Shown here in pieces: positions 35,100 through 43,891 of a stretch of DNA of 64,000 bases. The notes under the pieces were generated by a model. The model did not search any database. It saw only the letters and a list, made by a program, of their open reading frames with translations, and was not told the DNA's origin. Source of the DNA: Mycolicibacterium madagascariense (GTDB lineage Bacteria > Actinomycetota > Actinomycetes > Mycobacteriales > Mycobacteriaceae); contig NZ_AP022610.1 in NCBI RefSeq assembly GCF_010729665.1, positions 3,100,001-3,164,000 of the forward strand, in the 5' to 3' direction. The first letter of the stretch is position 1. Each line of letters opens with the position of its first letter. Both the position numbers and the translations under genes were made by a program.

Positions 35100-35789
35100 T
35101 CAGCGCAGCACGCGCTCGTCGACGATGAACAGGACGAGGGTGGCGGCGAGGACGCCCGCCGCCACCCAGATGGCGTGCGCACCCCACATGCGGCTGGCGA
35201 ACGCACCCATCAACGCGCCCCCGGCGAACGCGACGATCAGCGCGCCATAGATGCCCGAGGCCCGGCGGGCCTGCGCGCTGCGCTCCACGACGCCGTCGTA
35301 CCCGGACTCGATGAACCGCATGAGGTTGCCGGTCGTGGCGACGGGCAGGTACGCCAGGTCGCCGATGTTGCGGAACAGGCCCATCTGCACGGCGGCGAGG
35401 AAGGCGATCGGCACCGTGACGTAGGTGTGGGCGACGGTGACGGGAACGAAGCCGATCACCACCAGTGCCGCTACCTGCACGGTCATCGTCCAGCGCAGCG
35501 GGTAGGCGACGACGTGGTCGACCCGTCCGGACTTGATGTGCGCGGCCAGGGCGATGCCCACCATGAACGCAAGGATGGGCCACACGTGTGCCAGCGCGGC
35601 GTGCACCTGGCGTCCCGAGACGTCGATGGCGAAGAAGATGACGTTGCCAGTCTGGACGTTGGCGAAGACTCCGCCGCGGACGAGGAAGGTGTGCGCGTCC
35701 ATGAATCCATTGGTCAGGGTCAGCAGCAGCGCGAACCACAGCGTCCTGGCGCGATCGAAGTCGGTGGCACCTGGGGTGGGAGCGCCCAT
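35100..35789 (-). CDS. YoaK family (DUF1275) membrane protein
   Basis: A 229-residue integral membrane protein of the DUF1275 family with about six hydrophobic segments. The conserved early segment TLTNGFMDAHTFLVRGGVFANVQTGNVIF and the later RNIGDLAYLPVATTGNLMRFIE are diagnostic. The function of the family is not established. Its start lies 29 nt downstream of the PimC-like gene's stop, so it may be the second gene of that transcript. Confidence 0.8.
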   Translation of the reverse strand: MGAPTPGATDFDRARTLWFALLLTLTNGFMDAHTFLVRGGVFANVQTGNVIFFAIDVSGRQVHAALAHVWPILAFMVGIALAAHIKSGRVDHVVAYPLRWTMTVQVAALVVIGFVPVTVAHTYVTVPIAFLAAVQMGLFRNIGDLAYLPVATTGNLMRFIESGYDGVVERSAQARRASGIYGALIVAFAGGALMGAFASRMWGAHAIWVAAGVLAATLVLFIVDERVLR

Positions 35790-35818
35790 CCGGTCAATTT
35801 AGCGCTCCGGCGTGCCGC

Positions 35819-36925
35819 TCACCCCGCACCCAGCGCGGTCAGCATGCCCGCCGCTGACGACGGCCAGGAGAACTGCTCGGCCCGACGCCGGGCACCGTCG
35901 CGTCGCGAGGACTCCGGTCGGCTGATGACGCCGGCCACCGCCGCGGCGAGGGCTTCGGGATGGTTGGCGGCGGAGGCGCCGCTGCCCGCGGTGAGGATCT
36001 CGGCCAGCGCCGACGTCCTCGAGGCGACGGCGGGCGTGCCGCAGGCCAGCGCCTCGAGCGCGGCCAACCCGAAGGTCTCGTGCGGGCCCGGCGCCAACGC
36101 GACGTCGGCCGAGGCCAGGATGGCGGCGACGGTGTCGCGGCATCCGACGAAGCCCGTGAACGCGACGGGCAGCCCGGCGGCATGGCGTTCCAGCTTGGCC
36201 CGCAGCGGCCCCTCCCCGACCATGACCAGGCGGGCGTCGATACCCGAATCACGAAGCGCCGCAACGGTATCGATGCTGCGATGGGCATGCTTCTCGACCG
36301 ACAGCCTGCCGCAGTGCACCAGCAGCGTCTGCTCGGGTGCGGCCCACCTGCTCCTGAGGTCGGCCGACCGTCGGCTGGGGTGGAACTGCTCGAGGTCGAC
36401 GCCGAGCGGGACCGTCACCACGTTGTCGGCGGCGATGCGGTCGAACTCCTCGCGGGCGAACGCCGTCGTGCAGACCACCACGTCGTAGGTCGCAGCCGTC
36501 CTCCGGTTGGCGGCGTTCGCGACGACCCGCGCCGCGGGCCCCGGGAGCACCTGGCCGACCAGACGATCCAGTCGCTCGTGGGAGATCATGACGCTGACGA
36601 CGCCGCGTCGACGAGCCCACGGACCCAGCGAGCGCAGCGTCAGGCGATCCGACACCTCGATGGCGTCGGGCCGCAACTCGTCGAGCACCTCGACGACCGC
36701 CCCCGGGAGCACGGCGCGGTAGCCGCCGGTGTAGGGAATCTGCCTGGCCGGCAACGAGATTCGGCGTACGCCCGACCTCATCAGCCGCTGCGACGCGACG
36801 GGGCCCGGCACCACCAGGACGACGTCGTGACCGCGGGCGCAGTACTCGGCCCCGAGCCGGTCGACCGCCGTGCGCAATCCGCCCGAACGTGGCCCGTAGA
36901 AGTTGGCTACCTGGACGACCCGCAT
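35819..36925 (-). CDS. pimC: GT4 glycosyltransferase, PimC-like
   Basis: A 368-residue GT-B glycosyltransferase. The N-terminal domain begins VVQVANFYGPRSGGLRTAVD and the C-terminal domain holds VMVGEGPLR and the E-x7-E donor site HETFGLAALEALACGTPAVAS. It closely resembles PimC, described as an alpha-mannosyltransferase acting on phosphatidylinositol mannosides, which uses GDP-mannose on the cytoplasmic face. PimC is not universal in mycobacteria and its in vivo necessity is disputed, so the acceptor here is inferred. Confidence 0.8.
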   Translation of the reverse strand: MRVVQVANFYGPRSGGLRTAVDRLGAEYCARGHDVVLVVPGPVASQRLMRSGVRRISLPARQIPYTGGYRAVLPGAVVEVLDELRPDAIEVSDRLTLRSLGPWARRRGVVSVMISHERLDRLVGQVLPGPAARVVANAANRRTAATYDVVVCTTAFAREEFDRIAADNVVTVPLGVDLEQFHPSRRSADLRSRWAAPEQTLLVHCGRLSVEKHAHRSIDTVAALRDSGIDARLVMVGEGPLRAKLERHAAGLPVAFTGFVGCRDTVAAILASADVALAPGPHETFGLAALEALACGTPAVASRTSALAEILTAGSGASAANHPEALAAAVAGVISRPESSRRDGARRRAEQFSWPSSAAGMLTALGAG

Positions 36926-37000
36926 GATTCATCGAAGCGGGGTGGCACGACCGTCGGGAGAACCACGGGTAGGACCATCCGAACGCGGCGTGAACAGCGG

Positions 37001-37927
37001 CTATCCGACGTACTTGGTGAGCCACGCCTGGGTCTTGTCCCACGCGTCGGTGGCGGCGGTCGGGTCGTAGCGGTCACCGGTGTCGTTGAAGAACGCGTGA
37101 TTCGCCCCCTGCTCGACGACGAGCTGGTTGACCACCCCGGCCCTGTCGAGCGCCTGCTGCGCGGCGTCCTTGGTACCGGTGACGCGGGCGTCCTCGGATC
37201 CGTAGAACGCCAGCACCGCAACGTCCTTCGAGCCGCTGAAGTCGGCGCCGTCGGGCAGCGGGCCGTAGAAGGGCACGGCGGCCGCGAGTTGGGGTTCACC
37301 CGACGCGAGCAGCTGCCAGACGAGGCCGCCGCCCATGCAGAATCCGACGGCGGCCGCCTTGACCCCCGGCGTTCGGCGCTGCAGCTCCTCGACACCGGAC
37401 TTCATGTCGGCGAGGAAGTCCTCCGGCGAGATCTTGCTGAGCGCGGCCGTCGCTTGCGCAGGGTCCGTGAACTTCGCCGTACCGCCCTCGCCCGAGAGCA
37501 GGTCGATGGCCAGGCTGGAATACCCGATGCCGGCGAACCGCCCCGCCACCGAACGCACCCAGTCGGTGAGGCCCTTGTTCTCGTGCAGGACCAGCACGGC
37601 TCCCTTCGGCTCGGTCGCCGCGGCCCACGCCGCCTGCAGGTCACCGCGCGGTCCGGGCCACGTGATCGGCTCGGTCTGCAGCGCGTTCTCGATGCCCGGC
37701 GGGAGCGCCTTCTCGGTCGCGGCCCCGGTGGACGTCGCCGGTGCGCTGGCCGTCGGCGTGCCGTTCGCCGGCTTCGACGAGTCGCTGCACGCGGCGATCA
37801 GGGCGCTGGCCGCCGTGGCGCCGACTCCGATGAGGGCCAGTCGGCGCATGGCCTCACGCCGGGACATCAGTCCCTCGACGTGGTCGGTCGCGATCTCTTC
37901 GGCGATGTAGCGCTGCAGTGGGGTCAC
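37001..37927 (-). CDS. Dienelactone hydrolase family lipoprotein
   Basis: A 308-residue exported hydrolase. The GTG start at 37927 gives an N-terminus with SRREAMRRLALIGVGATAAS followed by LIAAC, a lipobox with the Cys at about residue 46; the double arginine suggests Tat export. A Ser/Thr-rich linker precedes the dienelactone hydrolase domain, with nucleophile Cys in GFCMGGG, an Asp in FYGSEDARV and His in NHAFFND. Family members hydrolyse lactones or esters. Being anchored outside the membrane is unusual for this family and argues for an extracellular substrate. Confidence 0.85.
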   Translation of the reverse strand: MTPLQRYIAEEIATDHVEGLMSRREAMRRLALIGVGATAASALIAACSDSSKPANGTPTASAPATSTGAATEKALPPGIENALQTEPITWPGPRGDLQAAWAAATEPKGAVLVLHENKGLTDWVRSVAGRFAGIGYSSLAIDLLSGEGGTAKFTDPAQATAALSKISPEDFLADMKSGVEELQRRTPGVKAAAVGFCMGGGLVWQLLASGEPQLAAAVPFYGPLPDGADFSGSKDVAVLAFYGSEDARVTGTKDAAQQALDRAGVVNQLVVEQGANHAFFNDTGDRYDPTAATDAWDKTQAWLTKYVG

Positions 37928-37996
37928 CCCGCCGAGTATGCCCCGGGATGCCGAACTCGTGACGGCAGATGCCGTCGACGGCGAATACTTCACGAC

Positions 37997-38923
37997 ATGT
38001 CCGCACCGACGGGTCCCCGCGCCCTGGCAGGCCGTGTCGCCGTGGTGGCGGGGGCGACCCGGGGAGCCGGCCGCGGCATCGCCGAAGCCCTCGGCGAGGC
38101 GGGTGCCACGGTCGTGTGCACCGGCCGGACCAGCTCGGCGGTGCACCTCGACTCGGACTACGACCGACCCGAAACCATCGAGGAGACAGCCGAACTCGTC
38201 GACGACCTCGGCGGCGTCGGCGTCGCCGTGCCGACCGATCATCTCGACGTCGGGCAGGTGCGTGCCCTGGCCGATCGGCTGCGGCACGACTACGGCGGCA
38301 TCGACGTCCTCGTCAACGACGTCTGGGGGGCCGAGCTGCTCAAGGGCCCGCCCTCGACCTGGAACCGGCCGCTGTGGGAACACGACCTGGACGACGGGCT
38401 GCGCATCCTGCGGCTCGGCGTCGACACCCACCTGATCACGTCGCACTGCTTGCTGCCGTTGCTCATCACGCGCCCAGGCGGACTGCTCGTCGAGGTCACC
38501 GACGGCACGGCCGAGTTCAACGCGCGGCACTACCGGGTGTCAGCCTTCTACGACCTGGCGAAGGTGGCGGTGAACCGGATCGCGTTCAGCCAGGGACACG
38601 ACCTCGCGCCGTACGGGGGCACGGCGGTGTCCGTCACCCCGGGTTGGCTGCGCTCGGAGATGATGCTCGACACCTACGCCGTGACCGCAGACGGCTGGCG
38701 CGAGGCCCTGCGACCGGAGCGCGCCGGCGGCGCACCGACCGCGCCCGCCGCGTTCCTCGCGTCCGAGAGCCCGCGCTTCGTGGGCCGAGGCGTGGCGGCG
38801 ATCGCCGCCGACCCCGATCGTGCGCGCTGGAACCAGCGGTCGGTGAGCTCGGTCGATCTCGCACGTGTCTACGGCTTCACCGACGTGGACGGCCGGACGC
38901 CGGACGCCTGGGCCGAGCAGTAG
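37997..38923 (+). CDS. SDR family oxidoreductase
   Basis: A 308-residue short-chain dehydrogenase. It has the cofactor motif AGATRGAGRG (about 18-27), a variant NDVWG in place of NNAG (about residue 108), and YDLAK with the catalytic Tyr and Lys (about residue 185). A C-terminal extension (about 240-308) with ASESPRFVGRGVAAIAADP is typical of a distinct SDR subgroup. Substrate unknown. The ATG at 37997 is chosen; sequence upstream in frame is antisense to the lipoprotein gene. Divergent from that gene with 69 nt between. Confidence 0.8.
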   Translation: MSAPTGPRALAGRVAVVAGATRGAGRGIAEALGEAGATVVCTGRTSSAVHLDSDYDRPETIEETAELVDDLGGVGVAVPTDHLDVGQVRALADRLRHDYGGIDVLVNDVWGAELLKGPPSTWNRPLWEHDLDDGLRILRLGVDTHLITSHCLLPLLITRPGGLLVEVTDGTAEFNARHYRVSAFYDLAKVAVNRIAFSQGHDLAPYGGTAVSVTPGWLRSEMMLDTYAVTADGWREALRPERAGGAPTAPAAFLASESPRFVGRGVAAIAADPDRARWNQRSVSSVDLARVYGFTDVDGRTPDAWAEQ

Positions 38924-38937
38924 ACATCTTTGAAAAA

Positions 38938-38959
38938 GTGTTCACGGAATCGTTGACAC
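38938..38959. promoter_or_regulatory. Imperfect palindrome upstream of D-aminoacylase gene
   Basis: A 22-bp imperfect inverted repeat with outer arms GTGT/ACAC and inner arms ACG/CGT. It covers TTGACA (38953-38958), a candidate -35 hexamer followed after 17 bp by TTCTAT (38976-38981). A repressor bound here would occlude the promoter. The regulator is not encoded next door. Confidence 0.45.
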
Positions 38960-38987
38960 GGCTATGCGGCCGCTGTTCTATGACGGA

Positions 38988-40778
38988 GTGACCTACGACA
39001 CCATCATTGCGAACGGGCGCTGGTTCGACGGCACCGGAGCGGCGTCGGCGGTGCGCACCATCGGCATCCGCGACGGTCACGTCGCGGCGATCTCGGCCGC
39101 GGACCTGGACGCGACCGACTGCCCCCACGTCATCGACGCGACCGGCCAGTGGGTGCTGCCCGGCCTGCTGGACATCCACACCCACTACGACGTCGAGGTG
39201 CTCGGCGGTCCGGCACTGACCGAATCGCTGCGGCACGGAGTCACCACCGTCATGCTCGGCTCCTGCTCGCTCTCGACGATCCACGTCGACGGCACCGAGG
39301 CCGGCGACCTGTTCGGACGCGTGGAGGCCATCCCCCGCGACCACGTCATTGCCGCGGTCGACGGGCACAAGACGTGGAGCAGCTGCGAGGAGTACGTCGA
39401 CGCGCTGGAGCGGATGCCGCTCGGGCCGAACCTGGCTGCCTTCATCGGACACTCGGACATGCGCACCGCGGTCATGGGCCTGGACCGCGCCACCCGCCGC
39501 AGCGAACGTCCCACCCGCGGTGAGCAGGCCGAGATGGAGCGCATGCTGACCGAGGCACTCAGGGCGGGATTCGTCGGAATGTCCTCGATGCAACTGCTGT
39601 TCGACAAACTCGACGGCGACGTCTGCCGGTCGCGCACCCTGCCGTCGACCTATGCCAAGGCCCGGGAGCAACGTCGGCTGAAGTCGTTGCTGCGCAGGAG
39701 GGGACGCGTCCTGCAGTCCGGTCCCGACATCGAGAGCCCGCTCAATCTGGTGTCGCAGCTCGCGCAGTCGCTCGGCGTGTTCCGCAACCCGCTCAAGACC
39801 AGCCTGCTCTCGGCGGCCGACGTCAAGGCCAACCCCTACGCCGTGAAGGTGCTCGGCCCGGTGGCGCGACTGGTCAACCGGCTCGGCGGCGACTTCCGGT
39901 GGCAGCACCTGCCCGTGCCGTTCGAGGTCTACGCCGACGGCATCGATCTGGTGATCTTCGAGGAATTCGGCTCTGGCGCAGCGGCATTGCACCTGCGCGA
40001 CGAGGTCGCCCGCAACGAGATGATGCGCGACGAGGACTACCGCCGCCGGTTCCGCAAGGACTACGAGAGCAGGTTCGGCGTGCGGGTGTGGCACCGCGAC
40101 TTCTTCGATGCCGAGATCGTCGCGTGTCCGGACGCCGGCGTCGTCGGCAAGTCCTTCGGTCAAGTCGGCGCCGACCGCGGTGGGCTGCATCCCGTCGACG
40201 CGTTCCTCGACCTGGTGGTCGCACACGGCACCGCGCTGCGATGGCGCACGACGATCTCCAATCACCGGCCAGAGGTGTTGCGGCAGTTGGCCCGTGACCC
40301 GGGCGTGCAGATGGGCTTCTCCGACGCGGGCGCCCACCTGCGCAACATGGCGTTCTACAACATGGGGTTGCGACTGCTACGCCACGTGCGCGACGCCGAG
40401 GCCGCCGGCCGTCCGTTCATGACCATCGAGCACGCCGTGCACCGCCTCACCGGGGAGCTGGCCGACTGGTACCGCCTCGACGCCGGGCACCTTCGCCTCG
40501 GCGACCGCGCCGACGTCGTGATCGTCGACCCACGGCGGCTCGACGATCGACTCGACGCCTACGCCGAGGAGCCCGTCGCGCAGTACGGCGGGCTGTCGCG
40601 GATGGTCAACCGCAACGACGAGACGGTCACGGCCGTGTTCGTCGGCGGCCGCGCGGTGTTCCTCGACGGCCGGCCCACCGATCTGGTCGGGCGTCGCAGG
40701 ACCGGCCGGTTCCTGCGCGCCGCGCATCGGTCTCCCGCCATCCCCCGCCAGGAAGACGAGTTGTCCAGTGTCGGTTGA
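38988..40778 (+). CDS. N-acyl-D-amino-acid deacylase-like amidohydrolase
   Basis: A protein of about 596 residues from the GTG at 38988 (ATG at 38964 adds eight residues). It belongs to the metal-dependent amidohydrolase superfamily: YDTIIANGRWFDGTG opens the composite beta-sandwich domain, HTHYD (about residue 63-67) supplies metal ligands, and FSDAGAH (about 445) supplies the catalytic Asp. This is the D-aminoacylase subgroup, which deacylates N-acyl-D-amino acids; many relatives have other substrates. The GTG would be at or near +1 of a TTGACA/TTCTAT promoter, so translation may be leaderless. The downstream SnoaL gene overlaps its end by 11 bp. Confidence 0.83.
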   Translation: MTYDTIIANGRWFDGTGAASAVRTIGIRDGHVAAISAADLDATDCPHVIDATGQWVLPGLLDIHTHYDVEVLGGPALTESLRHGVTTVMLGSCSLSTIHVDGTEAGDLFGRVEAIPRDHVIAAVDGHKTWSSCEEYVDALERMPLGPNLAAFIGHSDMRTAVMGLDRATRRSERPTRGEQAEMERMLTEALRAGFVGMSSMQLLFDKLDGDVCRSRTLPSTYAKAREQRRLKSLLRRRGRVLQSGPDIESPLNLVSQLAQSLGVFRNPLKTSLLSAADVKANPYAVKVLGPVARLVNRLGGDFRWQHLPVPFEVYADGIDLVIFEEFGSGAAALHLRDEVARNEMMRDEDYRRRFRKDYESRFGVRVWHRDFFDAEIVACPDAGVVGKSFGQVGADRGGLHPVDAFLDLVVAHGTALRWRTTISNHRPEVLRQLARDPGVQMGFSDAGAHLRNMAFYNMGLRLLRHVRDAEAAGRPFMTIEHAVHRLTGELADWYRLDAGHLRLGDRADVVIVDPRRLDDRLDAYAEEPVAQYGGLSRMVNRNDETVTAVFVGGRAVFLDGRPTDLVGRRRTGRFLRAAHRSPAIPRQEDELSSVG

Positions 40779-41211
40779 GGATACGGTTCGCGGACTGTGG
40801 AAGGCGCTGTCGGCCCGCGACTGGGACGAGGTCGCGACGTTCCTCGCGCCGGAGTGCATCTACCTCGACGTCCCCACCGGACCGACGTTGGCGGCCCGCG
40901 GACCCCGGGACGTCGTCAAGCGGCTGAGGATCGGCATCGCACCGCTGGCCGCCTACGAGAACCACGACGGGCTGCTCCTCAGCGACGGCAGCCACGTCAT
41001 GTACGAGCACTCCGAGACGTGGCAGTGGACGACCGGTGAGACCGCGACGCTGAAGTTCGTCAGCGTCCACGAGGTGCGCGACGGCAAGGTCACCGTGTGG
41101 AAGGACTACTGGGACATGGCCGCCCTGCAGAACTTCGCGCCGGCCAGTTGGATGGACGACCTAATGTCGGCGGACATGTCGTGGATCTTCGACGCGACGG
41201 GTCTGGTCTAG
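40768..41211 (+). CDS. SnoaL-like / limonene epoxide hydrolase-like protein
   Basis: A 147-residue single-domain protein of the NTF2/SnoaL fold, starting GTG inside the end of the amidohydrolase gene (11-bp overlap). It has VRGLWKALSARDWDEVATFLAPECIYLDVPTGP, the typical helix then strand opening, and a later MYEHSETWQWTTGE. The fold serves as cyclases, epoxide hydrolases or ligand binders. Coupling to the D-aminoacylase-like gene suggests joint action on one substrate, which cannot be named. Confidence 0.78.
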   Translation: MSVEDTVRGLWKALSARDWDEVATFLAPECIYLDVPTGPTLAARGPRDVVKRLRIGIAPLAAYENHDGLLLSDGSHVMYEHSETWQWTTGETATLKFVSVHEVRDGKVTVWKDYWDMAALQNFAPASWMDDLMSADMSWIFDATGLV

Positions 41212-41218
41212 CCGCCCG

Positions 41219-42571
41219 TCACACGCTCCAGGCGAGCCGGAACCGGTCGGCGAGCTCCTCGGGGGTCAGGTCGCCGAAGTTCTGGTGCTCGTAGCGCCGG
41301 ACGGCCGCGATGGCCTCCACCGCCGAATCGCCGAGAATGCTTCGCAGCAGCGCGGATTCGGCGAATGCGTCGATCGTGGGCGGCTGGGAGTTCGACAGCA
41401 GCACGATCCCCGCGGCATCGAGCTCCTGTTCGGTGAGCGTCGCGGGGTCGACCGTCGTCTCCTCGGGCAGGGGCAGTTCGCGTTCGATGCCGTCGAGCGC
41501 CAGGCCCAGGATCGCCGCCGAGGCGAAGTACGGATTGGCCGACGGATCGATGACCTTGACCTCGACGTTGGCGCCGTGGGGATTGCCGGGACCACCCTCG
41601 AGGAACCGGACGGCCGCCTCGCGGTTCTCGGTGCCCCAGCACACCCGCGCACCCGACCAGCTGCTCGGCTGCAGGCGCAGCCCGGACAGGATCGACCCGC
41701 ACAGCGCGCCCTGGGCCTCCGGTAGACCGTTGAGCACGCCCGCGATCGCCGCCTCCCCCGCCGGCCTCGTGCCGTGTACGCCCCGCCCTCCGGAGAACAG
41801 CGGGACGCCGGAGTGCTCGAGCGAGAAGTGTTGGTGCGCACCGGATCCCACGGCCCCGGCGAAGGGCACCGGGGACATGCTGACCCGCAGGCCGTAGCGG
41901 CGGGCCGCCCGCCCGACGATGATCCGCAGCAGGGTCAGGTGGTCGGCCGCGGTGACCGGCGACCGCGGGGCCAGGGAGATCTCGAACTGGTTGGCGCCGT
42001 ATTCGGGGTGGAACTGCTCGATGGCGACCCCGGCCGTCGTCGCCGCGACCGTCACGTCCTTGACGAAGCCCTCGTACTCCAGCACCCCGGCGAGGCCGTA
42101 TTGCGCCCACAGGTGCGCGGGCAAGCGGGAGCCATCCGGCCCGACGAGGACGAACTCCATCTCGTGGCCGATGAGGGCCGAGAAACCGGCCCGGGCCAGT
42201 CGCTCCTCGATGCGCGCCAGCGTCCCCCTGCTGCAGAACGGGTCGGGTGACCCGTCCTGCTGGAAGAACGAGCCGGGGGCCCAGGCCAACCCGTCGCCGA
42301 GGATGGTCAGCGCGTCGAGGTCGAGCCGAATCCGGCGGTCGCCGACGACCCCGATGTCACCGCCCACCACGACGCCGGCCTGGTCGATCGCGAAGACGTG
42401 CCAGACGGGGCTGGCCCCCAGGCCGGGGTCGGCGAACCCGCCGATCCGTCGGACCGGCACGGTCTTGGCGTGGATCAGACCCGCCGGGTTGACGACCGTG
42501 CCGACGACGCTGACGACTCCTTCTGACTCGAGCCGCGCGATGGCCGCGGAGGCGAGTGGTGTGGCTGCCAT
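41219..42571 (-). CDS. Glutamine synthetase family protein (probable gamma-glutamyl ligase)
   Basis: A 450-residue glutamine synthetase homologue, lacking the features of the primary nitrogen-assimilating enzyme. The catalytic domain has GHEMEFVL (Glu metal ligands), QFHPEYGANQFEIS, GSGAHQHFSL with the metal His, and NREAAVRFLE. It lacks the adenylylation-site loop of GlnA1-type enzymes. Related proteins ligate glutamate to polyamines, ethanolamine or other amines. ATG at 42571 preferred; GTG at 42586 possible. Not in an operon with obvious amine-catabolic genes. Confidence 0.82.
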   Translation of the reverse strand: MAATPLASAAIARLESEGVVSVVGTVVNPAGLIHAKTVPVRRIGGFADPGLGASPVWHVFAIDQAGVVVGGDIGVVGDRRIRLDLDALTILGDGLAWAPGSFFQQDGSPDPFCSRGTLARIEERLARAGFSALIGHEMEFVLVGPDGSRLPAHLWAQYGLAGVLEYEGFVKDVTVAATTAGVAIEQFHPEYGANQFEISLAPRSPVTAADHLTLLRIIVGRAARRYGLRVSMSPVPFAGAVGSGAHQHFSLEHSGVPLFSGGRGVHGTRPAGEAAIAGVLNGLPEAQGALCGSILSGLRLQPSSWSGARVCWGTENREAAVRFLEGGPGNPHGANVEVKVIDPSANPYFASAAILGLALDGIERELPLPEETTVDPATLTEQELDAAGIVLLSNSQPPTIDAFAESALLRSILGDSAVEAIAAVRRYEHQNFGDLTPEELADRFRLAWSV

Positions 42572-42616
42572 GGGCTCATTCTGCACGTGGCCGCGCCGCG
42601 GGGTGGGACCCGAGGA

Positions 42617-43099
42617 TCACAGCGTGATGGTGCAGGCCTGCCCGATGTCCAGGGTGCGCAGCATGCGGCCCATGCCCAGCCACAGCGCACACGACAGCGC
42701 GAGGTCGGTCAGCACCTCGGCGTCGAACTGCTCGTGGGCACGCCGCCAGAAGTCCTCGTCGTCGCGCAGCGCGGTGTGATCGCGGGCGAACCGGGCGGCG
42801 AACTCGGCGGCGATGCGCTCCTGCGGGCTGTACCCGGGCCAGGTCTGCCACTGCGCGGCGTGGTCGTAGAGGTCCTCGTCGACCCCCGCGGCGACGCCGT
42901 CGGAGTCCCTGGTGTTCTGGCAGACGATGCACTCGTTGTCCAGGGCGATGACCATGCGGGCCAGTTCGCGGGTCCGCAGCGGCAGCCGATTCTTGGTGTA
43001 GACCGCATTCGCGAAGTTGGCTATCGGGACGCCGATGTCGGGTGACTTCGTCACCCAGGCGGCAACGTCGTCGTCGGCGAAGTCTCCGATTCTGCTCAT
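42617..43099 (-). CDS. Carboxymuconolactone decarboxylase family (AhpD-like) protein
   Basis: A 160-residue all-helical CMD-family protein. The conserved core TRELARMVIALDNECIVCQN carries a Cys-x-x-Cys pair as in AhpD-type peroxidases, and a His lies in VDEDLYDHAAQW. The second half ends LALSCALWLGMGRML. A KstR-type operator 30 nt upstream suggests induction with sterol catabolism genes. Activity (peroxidase, decarboxylase or other) is not evident. Confidence 0.8.
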   Translation of the reverse strand: MSRIGDFADDDVAAWVTKSPDIGVPIANFANAVYTKNRLPLRTRELARMVIALDNECIVCQNTRDSDGVAAGVDEDLYDHAAQWQTWPGYSPQERIAAEFAARFARDHTALRDDEDFWRRAHEQFDAEVLTDLALSCALWLGMGRMLRTLDIGQACTITL

Positions 43100-43129
43100 C
43101 GCCGCATCGTACGCTCGACGGCGGGTTTC

Positions 43130-43143
43130 TGGAACGCGTTCTA
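43130..43143 (-). promoter_or_regulatory. KstR-type operator (TGGAACGCGTTCTA)
   Basis: An exact match to TnnAACnnGTTnnA placed 30 nt upstream of the CMD-family gene, between it and the end of bfrA. Because bfrA also reads leftward, the site separates the two genes and gives the CMD gene its own promoter. Confidence 0.7.
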
Positions 43144-43150
43144 GTTAGGG

Positions 43151-43642
43151 CTATCCGTTGCCGACGTGCGGCGGGCGGGCCACGCACTGCGCCGAGTAGA
43201 GCTCCACCCCGAGTGTGTCCATCAGCTGCAGCTGGGTCTCGAGGTAGTCGATGTGGTGCTCCTCGTCGGCGAGGATCTCCTCGAGCAGGATCGCGCTCGT
43301 CGAGTCCTGCTTCTCGCGGCACATGACGACCCCGGGCTTGAGCCGCGCCATGACGTCGTACTCGATGGTGAGGTCGGCCTCGAACTGCTCGCGCAGCGTC
43401 TGCCCGATCCGCAGGGAGAACAGCCGCTGGTAGTTCGGCAGCCCGTCGAGCAGCAGGATCCGATCGGTGATGCGCTCGGCATGCACCATCTCCTCGAACG
43501 CCTCCTTGCGGGTGTAGGCGGCGAGTTCGGTGAAGCCCCAGTTCTCCTGCATCTTGGAGTGCAGGAAGTACTGATTGATCGCGGTGAGTTCGCTCGTCAA
43601 CTGCTCGTTGAGCAGTTTGAGGACGTCGGGATCGCCTTGCAT
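43151..43642 (-). CDS. bfrA: Bacterioferritin BfrA
   Basis: A 163-residue bacterioferritin. All ferroxidase ligands are in place: Glu18, Glu51, His54, Glu94, Glu127 and His130, and Met52 is the heme ligand. Sequence matches mycobacterial BfrA nearly throughout. It forms a 24-subunit shell that stores iron in the cytoplasm. The ATG at 43642 starts the standard MQGDPDVL. It is divergent from bfd, with 249 bp between starts; this gap presumably contains the iron-dependent promoter region. Confidence 0.95.
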   Translation of the reverse strand: MQGDPDVLKLLNEQLTSELTAINQYFLHSKMQENWGFTELAAYTRKEAFEEMVHAERITDRILLLDGLPNYQRLFSLRIGQTLREQFEADLTIEYDVMARLKPGVVMCREKQDSTSAILLEEILADEEHHIDYLETQLQLMDTLGVELYSAQCVARPPHVGNG

Positions 43643-43891
43643 CGGTTGCTCCTGTTTCACCGGACGGGCTGGGCTGTCGCGCCCACCCAACCTAGTGCAC
43701 CCACCGGTCCGCGAGGGGCGATCTCCGACCGACGCGCGGCCGTGTCCCGGCTCGGCGCCGGCGTCCGAAGACCCACGAATGTCGCCGAGAGGATGGACTG
43801 GCTGTCCTAACTAAGGGTACGCTTCACTTATCTGATCGCCACGCCGCCGCGGCATGCGGCGCACCGACGTCGACGAAGGACTGAACCGCGC

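Noticed and set aside
35960..37996. Upstream extension of the SDR frame by about 680 residues
   Set aside because: The added part is antisense to the PimC-like and lipoprotein genes and has no similarity to any domain; the SDR starts at ATG 37997.
43804..43830. Possible IdeR iron box between bfrA and bfd
   Set aside because: The best alignment (around CTAACTAAGG) matches only about half of the 19-bp consensus; iron control is likely from family knowledge but the site cannot be supported.
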